From: Idiomarina zobellii
Lineage (GTDB): Bacteria; Pseudomonadota; Gammaproteobacteria; Enterobacterales; Alteromonadaceae
Direction: 5' to 3'
Assembly (NCBI RefSeq): GCF_900100855.1
Contig: NZ_FNCB01000012.1
Span: 1 to 64,000, forward strand
Length of the DNA stretch: 64,000 nucleotides
Below the pieces are notes generated by a model. It saw nothing but the letters and a program-made list of their open reading frames with translations, was not told where the DNA came from and did no database searches. Positions 7,755 to 17,126 of the stretch are shown piece by piece (position 1 is the first letter of the stretch; each line of letters opens with the position of its first letter). Made by a program: the position numbers and the translations under genes.

Positions 7755-9161
7755 ATGTATCAAAACTATTTTGGTTTGCAGGCAGAGCCCTTCTCCATAG
7801 CGCCAGACCCTAATTACCTTTACCTGAGTGAACGGCATCAGGAGGCGTTAGCTCATCTGACTCAAGGCTTGCAGGGCAGTGGCGGTTTTATCTTATTAAC
7901 CGGCGAAGTCGGCACGGGCAAAACAACAGTGTCACGGGCGCTTATTGAGCAGTTACCTGAGTCGACCGAAACGGCCTTTATTCTGAACCCCATGCTGAAT
8001 GAAGATGAGCTGCTGGCGAGTCTGTGCGATGAGTTTGGTATTCGCTATCAAAAGCGCTCGGCAACACGAAAAGTTTTGACGGATAAACTCAGCCAGTTTT
8101 TGCTAAAAGCGAATGAAGACGGACAGCAATGTGTGGTGCTCATTGATGAAGCGCAGCACTTAAGACCGCAGGTGTTAGAGCAGTTGCGCCTGCTGACCAA
8201 CCTGGAAACACACAATAAAAAGCTATTACGCGTTATTCTCATTGGGCAACCTGAGCTCCAGGATTTGCTGCGTCGTCAGGAGTTAAGACAGTTAGCTCAG
8301 CGAATTACGGCGCGCTATCACTTATTGCCTCTTACTGAACAAGATACACAGCGTTATATTGCCTATCGATTGCAAGTGGCAGGGGCAAACCGGCCACTGT
8401 TTACAGCGGCTGCGGCAAAAAGAGCACATCAGCTGACACAAGGTATTCCGAGGCTTTTAAACCTGTATTGTGACCGCGCTCTGCTGGCTGCCTATACCGA
8501 TTCGTCACCAGAGGTAAAGCCTGCCCATTTGAACCAGGCGGCTATTGAACTGGACGGTCCGTCGAAAAGGGGAAGGCCGAACAAGACAAAGGCACTTTCT
8601 GTCGCAGGGAGTTTATTACTTTTTGCGGTGGCGGCAGTTGCGACGTTTTGGTACAGCTCTCCTTCACCAAAACCTGTGAAAATTACGAATGATTATGCGT
8701 CGGCGCAACAGCTTGCCAGCGTTTGGGGACTGCCCGAGCCACCAGAGTCAGAGCCATTTTGCCAGTGGGTTAAACGGTATGACTTAGCCTGTGCCCGCAT
8801 GAACCAAACTTTGCAGCAGCTGAAAAGTATTAATTATCCGGCCTTGTTGTATCGCAAGGACTCTTCTCCATTATTAATGACAACCGAAACGCCGACAACG
8901 ACTGACGGCTGGACGGGAGAATTTTTACTGCTCTACCAACAAGCTCCGGCCGAAACCGCGGAAGATAAGCAAGAGTGGATTAGAGCGCAGTTAGAACGTC
9001 ATTTACCGGAAAAGCTGCACGATGCAGATTCGTCCAGCCAGTTTCGAGAGCTGCAACTTAGCAACGGGTTAAAAGTCACCGGAGAGCTTGATGCTGCAAC
9101 GTTAGCGTGGTTAGCATCGAGAGCTTCCAATTTCGGTCCTAGATTAAAGGGGGGCGAATAG
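7755..9161 (+). CDS. GspA/ExeA-like AAA ATPase with peptidoglycan-binding domain
   Basis: The 468-residue protein has an AAA domain (Walker A GEVGTGKTT near residue 53, Walker B VVLIDEAQ near 126), one membrane helix near 285-305 and a C-terminal peptidoglycan-binding repeat (LSNGLKVTGELDAATLAWL). That order is typical of ExeA/GspA, which with ExeB helps the type II secretion secretin assemble through the cell wall. I chose the ATG at 7755 (MYQNYFGL, the family's usual start) over TTG at 7740. The partner gspB follows after two bases, but no other secretion genes are near. Confidence 0.85.
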   Translation: MYQNYFGLQAEPFSIAPDPNYLYLSERHQEALAHLTQGLQGSGGFILLTGEVGTGKTTVSRALIEQLPESTETAFILNPMLNEDELLASLCDEFGIRYQKRSATRKVLTDKLSQFLLKANEDGQQCVVLIDEAQHLRPQVLEQLRLLTNLETHNKKLLRVILIGQPELQDLLRRQELRQLAQRITARYHLLPLTEQDTQRYIAYRLQVAGANRPLFTAAAAKRAHQLTQGIPRLLNLYCDRALLAAYTDSSPEVKPAHLNQAAIELDGPSKRGRPNKTKALSVAGSLLLFAVAAVATFWYSSPSPKPVKITNDYASAQQLASVWGLPEPPESEPFCQWVKRYDLACARMNQTLQQLKSINYPALLYRKDSSPLLMTTETPTTTDGWTGEFLLLYQQAPAETAEDKQEWIRAQLERHLPEKLHDADSSSQFRELQLSNGLKVTGELDAATLAWLASRASNFGPRLKGGE

Positions 9162-9163
9162 TC

Positions 9164-9850
9164 ATGTCGTCATTGTTAAAAGCGCTAAAACAGCAGCAGT
9201 CTCCCCTTTTGAAAAACAAAAGTGTATTAGACAGCTCTCTTATTGCGCAAGACAGAGAACGGACCAGTCGCTTGTGGCTGATTTGGCCGTTGGCACTTAT
9301 TTTGGGCGGTGCAACGGGGTATGCGGCCGCATTATGGTCTGGTGCGCCGAGCGCAGATACTAAAATGACTGCCCTTGACTTCTCATGGGGAGAGGCCGTT
9401 TCTCTCCCTGAGGTGAGCTGGGAAGCGACACCGACAGAGCCGGAACCGTCCCAGGCAAGTACGAGTAATAAAGTCGAACCTCAGGCTCAGCAGCCAGTGG
9501 AGAACCAGCGAGAAGCATTGGATTTATCAAGTGTCTCCCCTGAGCTTTTGAATCGCTTTCAGGACGCCGTTGAGCAAACCGGGGGAGGGACAGAAAGTAA
9601 AGTGAGTGTTGTACCTTCTTTGTCTGACTTGTCGACCGCATTCCAACGACAAGTGCCAGAGTTTAGCTATGACAGTCATATGTACCGGAGCAGTTCAAGC
9701 GACCGTTGGATTGAGCTAAATGGCCAGCGTTTGTATGAAGGTGATAGCTACCAAAGCTTAAATATCATTCGCATAGAGCCACATCAGGTGGTACTTGCGC
9801 TTGACTCTAAAGCCTTTTCGCACCCTGCTTTAGAAGACTGGAAACGATAG
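9164..9850 (+). CDS. GspB/ExeB-like general secretion accessory protein
   Basis: The 228-residue protein starts MSSLLKALKQQQ, a typical GspB opening. It has one membrane helix (LWLIWPLALILGGATGYAAA, about 38-58), a Pro/Glu/Gln-rich linker and a C-terminal T2SSB domain (RWIELNGQRLYEGDSY and IIRIEPHQVVLAL). In Aeromonas the ExeA-ExeB complex spans the periplasm and promotes secretin multimerisation. The gene directly follows its ATPase partner and is followed by the acyl-CoA dehydrogenase promoter region. Confidence 0.82.
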   Translation: MSSLLKALKQQQSPLLKNKSVLDSSLIAQDRERTSRLWLIWPLALILGGATGYAAALWSGAPSADTKMTALDFSWGEAVSLPEVSWEATPTEPEPSQASTSNKVEPQAQQPVENQREALDLSSVSPELLNRFQDAVEQTGGGTESKVSVVPSLSDLSTAFQRQVPEFSYDSHMYRSSSSDRWIELNGQRLYEGDSYQSLNIIRIEPHQVVLALDSKAFSHPALEDWKR

Positions 9851-9897
9851 AAATTATTGACATCCCGCAATGGGATTCATACTCTTGTGCGATACAG

Positions 9898-9915
9898 TTT
9901 AAACAGGTGTTTAAA
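9898..9915. promoter_or_regulatory. PsrA-like operator upstream of the acyl-CoA dehydrogenase
   Basis: TTTAAACAGGTGTTTAAA is a perfect inverted repeat (TTTAAAC, four bases, GTTTAAA). This agrees with the AAAC-N4-GTTT core reported for PsrA, the TetR-type repressor of fatty-acid degradation in marine gammaproteobacteria. It sits 46 bases before the dehydrogenase start and just downstream of a possible promoter (TTGACA at 9857, CATACT at 9878, a short 15-base spacer), where a bound repressor would block transcription. Confidence 0.6.
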
Positions 9916-9961
9916 TTAAGGGTTTAAATTCCCTGTTTGGTTCAGACAAGAGGTAAAAGAT

Positions 9962-11746
9962 ATGGCGGATTACAGAGCTCCACGTGATGATATGGACTTT
10001 GTCCTGCATGACGTTTTTAATGTCGCAGCGGATTGGGAGCTAGCTCCTGAACTGGCTGAAATGATGGATGTTGAAACCGCAGGTGCGATTCTTGATGAAG
10101 GCGCTAAGGTTGCTGAAAACTTAGTGGCTCCGCTGGCGCGAGAAGCTGACGAAGAAGGCGTAAAGTTTGAAGACGGTGCAGTCACAACGCCTAAAGGCTA
10201 TAAAGAAAACTTCCGTCAGTTAGCCGAAGGTGGCTGGGTTGGTGTTACTGCTAACCCTGAGTTCGGCGGTATGGGGCTGCCTAAGTCGTTATCGGCGCAG
10301 TATGAAGAAATGCTGTGCAGTGCAGATATCGCTTTTTCACTATACCCGGGTCTTACTTCCGGGGCCATTATGGCCATTGACTCCCACGGCAGTGACGAAC
10401 TCAAAAATCATTACTTACCACGTATGGTTTCAGGTGAGTGGACAGGTACTATGTGTCTGACCGAACCTCACGCCGGAACCGATCTCGGCATTATCAAAAG
10501 CAAAGCTATTCCATCAGAGGATGGCAGTTTTGAAATTAGCGGCACGAAGATCTTCATCACAGGTGGTGAGCATGACTTAGCGGACAACATTGTTCACTTA
10601 GTGCTGGCAAAACTGCCTGACGCACCGGCGGGTACTAAAGGTATTTCGCTGTTTGTGGTTCCGAAATTTTTATCCGATGCCGAAGGTAATTTAACAGAGC
10701 GTAATGCCGTAAGTTGTGGCTCTATTGAGCACAAAATGGGCATTCATGGTTCAGCAACCTGTGTGATGAACTTTGACGGCGCTAAAGGCTGGTTGGTTGG
10801 CGAGCCGCATCGTGGTTTGCCCGCTATGTTCACAATGATGAACTACGAACGTCTGGGCGTTGGTATTCAGGGACTGGGTGCAGCAGAGCGCTCTTATCAA
10901 AATGCTTTGGAGTACGCGAAAGATCGCATTCAGGGACGCGGCGCCAAAGCGACTCGAAATGACAGCGCTGAGGCAGATTCCATTTTAGTGCATGGTGACG
11001 TGCGTCGCATGCTGCTGACCATGAAAGCGTTGACCGAAGGCGGTCGTGCATTTTCGACTTGGGTCGGTCAGCAGCTAGACCGCTCAAAATACTCTCAAGA
11101 TGATGCGGTTCGTGAAAAAGCCGATGCTATGGTGGCATTACTGACGCCTGTTGCTAAAGCGTTTTTAACCGATACCGGTCTTGAGTCGACTATTCACGGT
11201 CAGCAGGTGTTTGGTGGTCACGGCTATGTGCGTGAATGGGGGCAAGAGCAGTTGGTTCGCGATACCCGTATTGCACAAATTTATGAAGGTACTAACGGTA
11301 TTCAGGCACTCGACTTGCTGGGCCGTAAAGTAGGGGGCTCGCGTGGCGAACTACTGAAGCCTTTTGTGGAAGAAATAGCAACATTCCTACAGGGAATTGC
11401 AGGCAACAGTAACTGGGCTAAAGAAGCTGAAACTTTGCAGAAGTCACTGCAGGACTTAACCAGTATCAGCGAAGAGTTACTGCAAAAAGCGGCTACCGAT
11501 GAAAACCTGGTGAACAGTGTTGCGGTAGAATATTTGCACTTGGTGGGATATATTTCTTACGGTTACATGTGGTTACGAATGGCCGTTGCGGCTGAGCAAA
11601 AACAAGCTGAAAAGCCTTATCTGGCGTCAAAAATTAAAACAGCGCGTTTTTACTTTGCTCGCATTATGCCTCGTACTCACGCATTATTGGGTGCAATTAA
11701 AGACGGCAGCGAGAGTTTATACTTACATGACGACGAACAATTCTGA
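9962..11746 (+). CDS. Acyl-CoA dehydrogenase with C-terminal extension, beta-oxidation
   Basis: This FAD enzyme introduces the trans-2 double bond into acyl-CoA in the first step of beta-oxidation. The 594 residues include the N-terminal helical domain, the FAD-contacting CLTEPHAGTDLG near residue 161, and HGYVREWGQEQ with YEGTNGIQ near 440, which supplies the catalytic Glu in this subfamily. The C-terminal 100 or so residues form the extra domain of the long bacterial acyl-CoA dehydrogenases. AGAGG lies before the ATG. A PsrA-like palindrome upstream suggests induction by fatty acids. Chain-length preference cannot be read from sequence. Confidence 0.93.
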   Translation: MADYRAPRDDMDFVLHDVFNVAADWELAPELAEMMDVETAGAILDEGAKVAENLVAPLAREADEEGVKFEDGAVTTPKGYKENFRQLAEGGWVGVTANPEFGGMGLPKSLSAQYEEMLCSADIAFSLYPGLTSGAIMAIDSHGSDELKNHYLPRMVSGEWTGTMCLTEPHAGTDLGIIKSKAIPSEDGSFEISGTKIFITGGEHDLADNIVHLVLAKLPDAPAGTKGISLFVVPKFLSDAEGNLTERNAVSCGSIEHKMGIHGSATCVMNFDGAKGWLVGEPHRGLPAMFTMMNYERLGVGIQGLGAAERSYQNALEYAKDRIQGRGAKATRNDSAEADSILVHGDVRRMLLTMKALTEGGRAFSTWVGQQLDRSKYSQDDAVREKADAMVALLTPVAKAFLTDTGLESTIHGQQVFGGHGYVREWGQEQLVRDTRIAQIYEGTNGIQALDLLGRKVGGSRGELLKPFVEEIATFLQGIAGNSNWAKEAETLQKSLQDLTSISEELLQKAATDENLVNSVAVEYLHLVGYISYGYMWLRMAVAAEQKQAEKPYLASKIKTARFYFARIMPRTHALLGAIKDGSESLYLHDDEQF

Positions 11747-12149
11747 AACACTTCAGTTTTATCGTGATAGCCGCCGCCCCCAAGCCTGGGGCGGCTTTTT
11801 TTTGGCGTTGTGGATGGCAATTTATATTGGTGGTGTAGTGCCGATATGGGTTATTGCGGTTGGCGTCTTACTGACCATGGCACTCATGGCTGGGATAGTG
11901 ATTAAGTTCCGGCCCAAACAGCTCGCTGCAAGTTGGGACGGTAAGCAGCTCGAAGAACGGCGTTTAATTTTGCCACCGAGAACACACAATTTAAGTAATC
12001 CACCAAAGCTGCTTCGTTACGAAGATGATATAGCAGCTCTGCAGTTTAGAGACGAGTCGAACCACCTTCACGAAGTTTATGTGGTGTTTGATGAGGACTT
12101 ACAGGGAAGCGTCAACGGAACCGACGTCGAGCTTGTTGATAAGCGCTAA
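11727..12149 (+). CDS. Small membrane protein, 140 aa, unknown
   Basis: The ATG at 11727 lies inside the last 20 bases of the dehydrogenase gene, so translation is probably coupled. The protein has two adjacent membrane helices (about residues 21-62, FFLALWMAIYIGGVVPIWVIA and beyond) followed by a soluble beta-rich region with LRYEDDIAALQF and EVYVVFDEDL. I do not recognise the family. The longer in-frame ORF from 11586 would lie wholly within the dehydrogenase and is not likely. It ends just before a strong bidirectional terminator. Confidence 0.7.
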   Translation: MTTNNSETLQFYRDSRRPQAWGGFFLALWMAIYIGGVVPIWVIAVGVLLTMALMAGIVIKFRPKQLAASWDGKQLEERRLILPPRTHNLSNPPKLLRYEDDIAALQFRDESNHLHEVYVVFDEDLQGSVNGTDVELVDKR

Positions 12150-12169
12150 ACTTACCTGCTAACCAATTG

Positions 12170-12207
12170 AAAAACGCCGCAACGGTTAACGTTAGCGGCG
12201 TTTTTAT
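12170..12207. terminator. Bidirectional rho-independent terminator
   Basis: AACGCCGC pairs with GCGGCGTT across a loop that itself contains AACGGTTAACGTTA. The stem is flanked by an A-run on one side and a T-run on the other, so it can end both the 12149 gene and convergent putA. Confidence 0.9.
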
Positions 12208-12232
12208 TGATACCCAATAACAGGTTACTTAA

Positions 12233-15200
12233 TTAGTCATCCAGTGATAGCAGTGTGGCATTACCGCCAACTGCTGTGATGTTATCACTGCGTGTTTTCT
12301 CGGTAATAAAACGAGTAAGGTAGTGAGGACCACCGGCTTTCGGCCCTGTACCTGACATGCCGCGACCACCAAATGGTTGCACACCAACAATAGCACCAAT
12401 TTGGTTACGGTTAATGTACACGTTACCCACATCAATTTTGCTGGCAACCTCGTAGGCAAAGGTTTCGTTACGGCTGTGAATACCGAAAGTTAAACCAAAG
12501 CCGGTGTTATTGATGCTCTCAATAACTTCCTCAATGTTGTCGGTTGAATAACGAATAACATGCAGAATTGGGCCAAAGTTTTCTTTTACCAGCTGACTGA
12601 TGCTGTCAATTTCGATAGCCGTTGGCGCAACAAAAGTACCACCCATTGTGTAGTCCGGCATTGGCGCACGGGCAATCAAACGACCGGCTTGCTGAATGTC
12701 GGTAATATGCTGCTCAAGGTTCGTCTTGGCAATGCCGTCAATCACTGGGCCAACATCGGTTTCATGCAGTAACGGGTCACCGACTTGCAACTCTTCCATG
12801 GCACCACGCAGCAGGTCGATAACACGGTCAGCCACGTCTTCCTGAACGAACAAGACACGAAGTGCAGAGCAGCGCTGACCGGCACTTTGGAATGCACTGG
12901 CAACAACGTCTGTCACAACCTGCTCAGGCAGCGCTGTTGAGTCAACCATCATGGCATTTTGGCCACCTGTTTCGGCAACCAATGGCACGATAGGTCCTGT
13001 GCGAGCCGCAAGCGCACGGTTAATAGCTTGTGCTGTGTAAGTAGAGCCAGTAAAACAGACACCGCCAATATCTTCTTGTGATGTCAGGTAACTACCAACT
13101 TCCGCACCGCTACCCGGCATGTAATGCAAGACATTACCCGGAATACCCGCTTCTAGTGCAAGTTGCACTGCGCGGTAAGCGATAAGACCAGTTTGCTCGG
13201 CCGGTTTGGCGATAACTGAGTTACCGGTCACCAATGCTGCGGCGACCTGACCAACGAAAATGGCCAGCGGGAAGTTCCATGGACTAATACAGATGAAGGT
13301 GCCACGACCTTCCACAAACAGTTCATTGTCTTCGCCAGTTGGCCCCGGTAGCTGAATAGGCGAGCCCATCAACTCACGCGCTTGGTTAGCGTAGTAACGA
13401 CAGAAGTCGACTGCTTCCCGAACCTCATCAATACCGTCCTGCAAGCCTTTACCGGCTTCAACAGAACACAATGCAATTAGCTCGTTGCGGTTGGCTTCCA
13501 TTAAGTCAGCAAACTTCTCAAGGCATTTCGCTCGCTCTTCAGTCGGAACGTCACGCCATTGCTTGTAAGCTTTGTTAGCACTTTCAAGCGCTTGCTCTGC
13601 GAGTTTCTTATCGCCCCAGTAAATACTACCGACCTGTTTTGCGGTTTCCTGTGGGCTGGTAATGCTGACGTGGTGATCGGTTTCAACGGTCTTGCCATCG
13701 ACAATAGGACCGCCTTGCCATTGTTTGTCACGATATTGCTGAACCGCTGCAATAAAGTCATCTGCTTGTGAGTGAATATTCATATTCAATCCTAATGAAT
13801 TTGTGCGATCCCCATAAATTTGAGGAGGAAGTGGAATCTTGCTATTAGCATACTTCTCGTAACCCGATGCTGTTTTCATCGGATGCTCAACCAGGTCATT
13901 AACCGGCGTGTCGGCGTCTAATAGCTTATGAACGAAAGACGAGTTGGCGCCGTTTTCTAAGAGTCGGCGAACCAGGTACGGTAGTAAGTCTCTGTGCGGA
14001 CCCACTGGCGCATAGATGCGTACGACCATGCCCGGGTTTTGTTCCATAAGCGTGTCGTACAGACTGTCACCCATACCGTGCAAACGCTGATATTCAATAC
14101 GGCGTTTGTGAGTTTCGTTCATGTGCTGGATGCTCATAATGGTCTGAGCATTATGCGTCGCAAACTGCGGATAAATTGCACCGTCGGTATCATCGCTGAC
14201 TAAATAGCGAGCGCAGGCGAGATAGGAAATATCACTGTGCGATTTGCGGGTAAAGACTGGGTACCCGGGCAGACCATTTTCCTGAGTCCACTTAATTTCG
14301 TTATCCCAGTAAGCACCTTTTACCAGGCGTACCGGAATTTCATCACCGCACTCCTTAGCCAGTGCAGTAATCCAGCACAAGGTTGGTAAAGCACGTTTCG
14401 AGTAGGCTTGAACGACCAGACCAAAACGTGGCCAGCCTTTACAGACACCACTGCGATAGACTTTCTCAAACAGCTCTAACGATAACTCATGACGGTCTGC
14501 TTCTTCGGCATCAATAGTAACGCCGACGTCCGCTTACTTGGCCAGCTTGACTAGCTCCGTCAGAGTAGTTGCTAATTCGGTTAGCACACGCTCATGGTTA
14601 GAAGCTTCATAACGCGGATGCAATGCCGACAGTTTAATTGAAATAGTCGGTCGAGGAGCGTCCGGGTTATTGAATTTCTCTTTGGTAATAGTCTTAATGG
14701 AGTTGACGTACTGCTGCTTATAATAAGTTGCGTCTTTCGCAGTCAGTGCCGCTTCACCTAACATGTCGTAGGCATGGGTATAACCTTTATCGCGGTTATC
14801 GCGACTCTCTTTAAGCGCTTCTTCAATAGTGCGCCCTAAGACAAATTGCTTACCCATAATCTGCATGGCGGCATAAGTCGCCTTGCGAATAACGGGTTTA
14901 CCCATTTTGCGAACCAAGCGTCTGAAAGCACCTCTGGGGGTTTCCATCGCTTTACCGGTAGGGTTAGTCACGCTATTGGTTAGCGCTAGTGCCCAGGTAC
15001 CGGAATTCACCAGCCAGGACGCACTTTGCCCCATGTGTTTCTGCCAGTCACCGCCGGACAGTTTATCCTGGATAAGTGCATCGGCAGTGTAGCCATCGGG
15101 TATTCTAAGCAAGGCCTCGGCGAGACACATGAGGATAATGCCCTCTTTAGTGTCTAAGCTGTACTCTTGCAGGAAAGCATCGACAACACCGTTGTCGGCT

Positions 15201-15400
15201 TGCTCTCGAACTTGCTCAACTAACTTAGCTGCGCGTTCGGTTACTGCGCTAACCGTCTCTTCATCGGCAGGAACAAGCGGCAATAACTCGCGCATATATT
15301 GATCTTCATCGACAATATAGTTGTCGGTTATCGCTTGTTGCAGAGACTTTAAGTCTTCTGCCTGATGCTGTTTGGATAGCACCTCACTCGCTTTGAACAT
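12233..15400 (-). pseudogene. putA: Bifunctional proline dehydrogenase / P5C dehydrogenase PutA, interrupted by an in-frame stop
   Basis: PutA oxidises proline to glutamate at the membrane. The frame runs from an ATG at 15400 (AGGAG upstream) to 12233, 1,055 sense codons, broken only by TAA at 14534-14536, codon 289. After the stop the same frame goes on with ADVGVTIDAEEADRHELSLE, a conserved proline dehydrogenase stretch, then LVKGAYWDNEIK. The aldehyde dehydrogenase half is intact, with ISPWNFP, FTGSTYT, ETGGQNAM and the catalytic Cys in SAGQRCSALR. No N-terminal ribbon-helix-helix DNA-binding domain is present. There is no frameshift, so this is a single nonsense change, a sequencing error or readthrough. 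If real, the stop removes most of the proline dehydrogenase barrel and all of the second domain. Confidence 0.88.
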
Positions 15401-15626
15401 AGCATCTCCTGTATAGCCAGGCCGAAGCTCGGCGTGCTTCCCCAACGTCGGGAATCGGCGCAAGTATAAGCTTATTTTTGCGCGGGTAAAGACCCTAAAA
15501 AAGGCCTGTCGTCACGTTGCTATTTTTTCGGGATACTGTCAAGCCAACAAAATGCCTATGTTTGTTGACCCTAAGCCGCCAAGCCAGTACCTTTACTTTA
15601 ACTTTCACCCGCTTCGGAATGCGTCA

Positions 15627-17126
15627 ATGTCACAAGAACTTGAGTTAAAATTACTGATTGCTCCTGAAAAACGAGATCAAGCTTTAAAAGTGTGTCAATC
15701 ACTGGCTGATGCCCGTTCAGGAACCACGCAAAAAACACAGTTTGAACTCAGAAACAGTTATTTCGACACATCCGATTTGCGTTTGCGTCAGTTTGATATG
15801 GGATTACGCATACGCAGCCATAAAGATCAAAAAGAACAAACGATTAAGTTAGCCGGTCGGGTTATGGGCGGTATGCATCAACGGCCGGAGTACAATGTAA
15901 ATGTTGAGAGCGAAAAGCCCGATTTAACATTGTTTGATAGTGAGATTTGGCCTGACGACTTTCCGGTTTACGACATTCAGCGTGACTTAGAAACTATTTT
16001 TGTGACTGACTTTACGCGCACCCGCTGGCGCCTGCCTAGCGGTGATGGCGTGATTGAAATGGTGCTGGATGAGGGACAAATTCAAGCCGGCGAAAATTCA
16101 GAAACTATTTCTGAAATTGAGCTGGAGTTACAGGGTGGCTCGATAGATGATGCGTATCATTTAGCACATCAGCTGGTGAGTAAAGTGGAGGCGAAAGTCG
16201 GCTCTTTAAGTAAAGCTGCGCGGGGCTATATGCTGGCTGGTAAGAGTTTGCTGGAGCCTTTTACTCAAATGCATTATGTGCCGTTGGAAGGTGACTTTAC
16301 CATTGGTCAGGCCTTGTATCGTGCTGTTGAATACGGGTTAAGGCATTGGCAGCACAATGAGTCCTGTTTGCTTTTTAATCCGAGTGTTCGCGCGGTTCAA
16401 GGACTTGCTGATGGTATTCAATTAGTGCGAGTTGCTCTGGAACAATTGATTGAACTGGGTGTTGGCGAGCGTCAATTATTGAACAATTTAGCTAAAATCA
16501 CTGAGCAGTTACAGTGGCTGAAAAACTTTGAAGGGCTTGATGAGCTAACGGCAGAAGATGGAGCCTACCATAGAGCCTTAAAGCGTTATGAAAAGCTGTA
16601 TGAAAGCTTACAGAACAGCCAGGAAGATGTGATTCGGTTAAATGAAGTTGCAGAGGTGGTGGCGTCTGTGCGTTATCAAACAACAGTCCTGAAGCTGTCA
16701 CAGTTTTTAATTGAACAGGAAATGACAGAAGAGTTGTCTCAGCCAGTATCGCCTTGGTGCAGTCAATTGCTTAAAAGCGACTGGCAACTCGTGCAAACGG
16801 CTTTTTCTGAGCATGAGAAATTAAATGAAGAAGGCTACTTAAAGTTATTGAAGCCATTGCAAAACAGTCTGCTGATGGGGACTTGTTTTGGTGAGCTGTT
16901 CGACGACGATGTACGCGAGAAATTCCGTTTACCCTGGCAGGATTTAGCGCGCGGTATTCGAGAAATTACCGCCCTGCATATTTTGCATGAACGCATTAAA
17001 GAGCGTGGTGACGAAGACTTGGACCGTTTGCTAGAGTGGCAAAAAATGCAACGAGAGTCCTTGTTGAAGGCACTGGAATACTCAAGAAAGGCAGCGTTAA
17101 AGCGTGATCCGTATTGGTTTGCCTAA
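15627..17126 (+). CDS. ygiF: CYTH-CHAD inorganic triphosphatase (YgiF-like)
   Basis: YgiF hydrolyses inorganic triphosphate. The 499-residue protein opens with the CYTH signature ELELKL (ExExK) at residues 4-9. Its triphosphate tunnel domain runs to about residue 200, with RNSYFDT, LRIRSH and EIELELQGG, and a helical CHAD domain with basic and His-rich helices follows. I chose the ATG at 15627 because CYTH proteins start immediately before ExExK; the frame is open back to 15552. Its TAA overlaps the glnE ATG by one base, matching the E. coli ygiF-glnE order. Confidence 0.9.
   Translation: MSQELELKLLIAPEKRDQALKVCQSLADARSGTTQKTQFELRNSYFDTSDLRLRQFDMGLRIRSHKDQKEQTIKLAGRVMGGMHQRPEYNVNVESEKPDLTLFDSEIWPDDFPVYDIQRDLETIFVTDFTRTRWRLPSGDGVIEMVLDEGQIQAGENSETISEIELELQGGSIDDAYHLAHQLVSKVEAKVGSLSKAARGYMLAGKSLLEPFTQMHYVPLEGDFTIGQALYRAVEYGLRHWQHNESCLLFNPSVRAVQGLADGIQLVRVALEQLIELGVGERQLLNNLAKITEQLQWLKNFEGLDELTAEDGAYHRALKRYEKLYESLQNSQEDVIRLNEVAEVVASVRYQTTVLKLSQFLIEQEMTEELSQPVSPWCSQLLKSDWQLVQTAFSEHEKLNEEGYLKLLKPLQNSLLMGTCFGELFDDDVREKFRLPWQDLARGIREITALHILHERIKERGDEDLDRLLEWQKMQRESLLKALEYSRKAALKRDPYWFA

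Noticed and set aside
14380-15463. putA as two separate genes (a short proline dehydrogenase and a stand-alone P5C dehydrogenase)
   Set aside because: The second frame has no plausible start or ribosome binding site, and the 51 codons between the stop and the first possible start encode conserved PutA sequence.
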